A stretch of DNA of 64,000 nt from assembly GCA_015075745.1 (NCBI GenBank), contig JABTTW010000001.1, forward strand, positions 62,001 to 126,000, in the 5' to 3' direction. The notes under the pieces were generated by a model. That model was not told the DNA's origin. It ran no database searches and saw only the letters and a program-made list of their open reading frames with translations. The first letter of the stretch is position 1; each line of letters starts with the position of its first letter. The DNA is from Planctomycetia bacterium (GTDB taxonomy: Bacteria; Planctomycetota; Phycisphaerae; UBA1845; UTPLA1). Below, one piece after another: positions 62,480-64,000 of the stretch. A program made the position numbers and the translations under genes.

Positions 62480-63556
62480 ATGTCTGAGTCTGAACTCCAC
62501 GAATTGCAGACCGTCGAGCCCTCGCCACGTCCCCGGCGACTCAGAAAAGTCGCGCGGATCATTGGGGTCGCGGCGGCGTGTCTTGTTCTTGGCGGGCTGA
62601 CGGGTTGGATGGGGCTCGCGGTTTATTACACGGACCTGCACGGCGCGCCGCCGCGCACCATGCGGGCCATATTGATTGTGGCAGCTTCGGTGGGTGTATT
62701 TCTTTTGACTCGCCTTCGCCGTTTGCGCTTCGCGCTTTTTGCATGCCTGTTCGCGGGCGTGGTGGCATGGTACTTTTCGTTCAGGCCGTCGCCGGAATTG
62801 GACTGGGCGACCGACGTTGCCGTATTGCCAACTGTCACGGTGAAAGGCGACCTCGCGCATTTCCAGAACATCCGTCACTTCGATTATCGCACCGATGCGG
62901 ACTTCACCCCGAGATATTACGACAAGACGTTTGATATTACGAAGCTGCGCAGCATCGATTACATACTCTCCTATTGGGCGGGCCCAGCGATCGCACATGC
63001 CTTTGTCAGCTTCGGATTTGAGGACGATCAGTACCTGGCCGTATCAATCGAAACGCGCAAGGAAAAATCGGAGGACTACTCGGCGATACAAGGATTTTTT
63101 CGTCAGTACGAGTTGATCTACGTCGTTGCCGACGAACGAGACATCATCCGCGTTCGCACCAACTTTCGCGGAGAAGAAGTTTATCTCTTCCGCCTTCGAA
63201 CGCCCCTCAAAAAGCTGCGGGCGGTCTTTCTGGACTACATTCGGACCATCGACTCGTTAGCCACGCGGCCGCGATTCTACAACGCGCTGACAGAGAACTG
63301 CACAACGAGTATCCTCGCGCACTTTCGCTGCGCTCCGCCTTATCCGCCGGCGAGCATTGACGTGCTGCTTAGCGGGTATTCGGCCCAATACGCTTACGAC
63401 ACGGGCGGGTTGGATACGAGCTTGCCTTTCGATGAGTTAAAGGCGCGCAGTAAAATCAATGGAGTCGCCCATACAGCCGGTCAAGGGCCTGAGTTTTCGA
63501 GACTCATTCGGAGCAATCTGCCCATGCCGCCGCCGAGAACGGATTTGCCCGAGTAA
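62480..63556 (+). CDS. DUF4105 membrane protein
   Basis: 358 residues from the ATG at 62480, with GGAG upstream; an earlier in-frame ATG would add 23 residues that are not membrane-like. Three hydrophobic segments near the N-terminus (IIGVAAACLVLGGLTGWMG, MRAILIVAASVGVFLL, FALFACLFAGVVAWYF) anchor a periplasmic DUF4105 domain (about 130-350). It contains FVSFGFEDDQYLAVSIETRK and the conserved YNALTENCTTSILAHFR. That Cys-centred motif resembles NlpC/P60-like or Lnb-type periplasmic hydrolases. Substrate unknown. Confidence 0.85.
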   Translation: MSESELHELQTVEPSPRPRRLRKVARIIGVAAACLVLGGLTGWMGLAVYYTDLHGAPPRTMRAILIVAASVGVFLLTRLRRLRFALFACLFAGVVAWYFSFRPSPELDWATDVAVLPTVTVKGDLAHFQNIRHFDYRTDADFTPRYYDKTFDITKLRSIDYILSYWAGPAIAHAFVSFGFEDDQYLAVSIETRKEKSEDYSAIQGFFRQYELIYVVADERDIIRVRTNFRGEEVYLFRLRTPLKKLRAVFLDYIRTIDSLATRPRFYNALTENCTTSILAHFRCAPPYPPASIDVLLSGYSAQYAYDTGGLDTSLPFDELKARSKINGVAHTAGQGPEFSRLIRSNLPMPPPRTDLPE

Positions 63557-63580
63557 CCAACGAGCAACGAGGATTCATTT

Positions 63581-64000
63581 ATGACGACAAAAACAAGGCG
63601 CAACGCGACGACAGGAGTCAGATGTCACCTTCGGGCCGAGCGATCGATCCCCTGTAAGAATCGGGACAGGTCGCGCCGAATTGTGGGCGCTATGACGATC
63701 CTGTTCGTCGGCGGCTGCGGACCGAAGCTGATGCCGACACCCAACATCTACGTCGGCTCGACCAAGGACTGCCTGGATGACGTCCCGGAACCGTTTCGCA
63801 GCAACAAGGTGGAGTTGCTGTACGTCACTGACCGAAATCCGGTCAAGGCGGGCGATGGCCGGCTCTCCTACGGAGTCGAGCGGTCGAACTCAATTGGCTA
63901 CGGTTTCTGCACCGTTTCGATCGGTAAGAATGTTTCATGGCCCGACCTGGTCAGCGACAGTCGAACGTCTTCGCGAAAACGTGACCTGACCCTTTCGTGC
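63581..64000 (+). CDS. Alpha/beta hydrolase (DUF900-like) lipoprotein, partial
   Basis: 140 codons, open to the window end. A basic N-terminus precedes AMTILFVGGCGPK, a lipobox-like segment; the Met at 63692 could be the true lipoprotein start, but GAGG lies near the first ATG. KVELLYVTDRNPVKAGD and LSYGVERSNSIGYGFCTVSI match the N-terminal strands of DUF900-type alpha/beta hydrolases. The nucleophile lies beyond the window. Confidence 0.7.
   Translation, partial: MTTKTRRNATTGVRCHLRAERSIPCKNRDRSRRIVGAMTILFVGGCGPKLMPTPNIYVGSTKDCLDDVPEPFRSNKVELLYVTDRNPVKAGDGRLSYGVERSNSIGYGFCTVSIGKNVSWPDLVSDSRTSSRKRDLTLSC

Overview
The window looks like a piece of a GC-rich planctomycete chromosome (Planctomycetota). 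The evidence is a DUF1549/DUF1553 plus DUF1501 pair, a secreted FGE/sulfatase cluster, many exported proteins of unknown function, and a Gram-negative envelope (OprB-type porin, a second beta-barrel, lipoboxes). No rRNA, tRNA, CRISPR array or intact mobile element was seen. The taxonomic call is inferred from gene content only.

Layout. 0-20 kb: mostly single housekeeping or exported genes. These are a PQQ-type beta-propeller (cut by the window edge), a methyltransferase, the redox repressor Rex, small secreted proteins, an alpha/beta hydrolase, a frameshifted thioredoxin-like gene, an 8-oxoguanine-deaminase-like amidohydrolase, a DUF255 thioredoxin-domain protein, glutamate dehydrogenase, a large mosaic secreted endonuclease I, and the DUF1549/DUF1501 pair. 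19-23 kb: a His-rich UreH/NicO-like metal transporter, a small conserved-looking ORF with an ASCH protein, a cytochrome b561, and a broken alcohol dehydrogenase.

23.4-43 kb is an energy-metabolism block. A promoter-like -10 box and a structured leader ending in an intrinsic terminator precede a tightly packed 12-gene run: ackA, an M50 protease with CBS domains, xfp, then a complete N-type ATPase in the order atpDCQRBEFAG. Most junctions overlap by 1-11 bases. Phosphoketolase makes acetyl-phosphate, acetate kinase turns it into ATP, and the N-ATPase can spend that ATP pumping Na+ or H+. An ADP-forming acyl-CoA synthetase fused to a GNAT acetyltransferase follows. A degraded stretch then holds a dead transposase fragment and an inverted relic of the atpG 3' end, and a HlyD/FtsX/ATPase ABC exporter closes the block.

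43-55 kb is a divergent envelope locus. On the minus strand the order is exported formylglycine-generating enzyme, arylsulfatase, exported HAD phosphatase, OprB porin. On the plus strand it is outer-membrane barrel, second arylsulfatase, DUF3300 protein, DUF2950 protein. Two sulfatases with the modifiable cysteine sit beside an FGE that keeps both catalytic cysteines but carries an N-terminal export-type sequence. 55-64 kb holds a lipoprotein next to a pentameric ligand-gated ion channel, a three-gene phosphorelay (hybrid kinase, Hpt, receiver-PP2C phosphatase), two lipoprotein alpha/beta hydrolases and a DUF4105 membrane protein.
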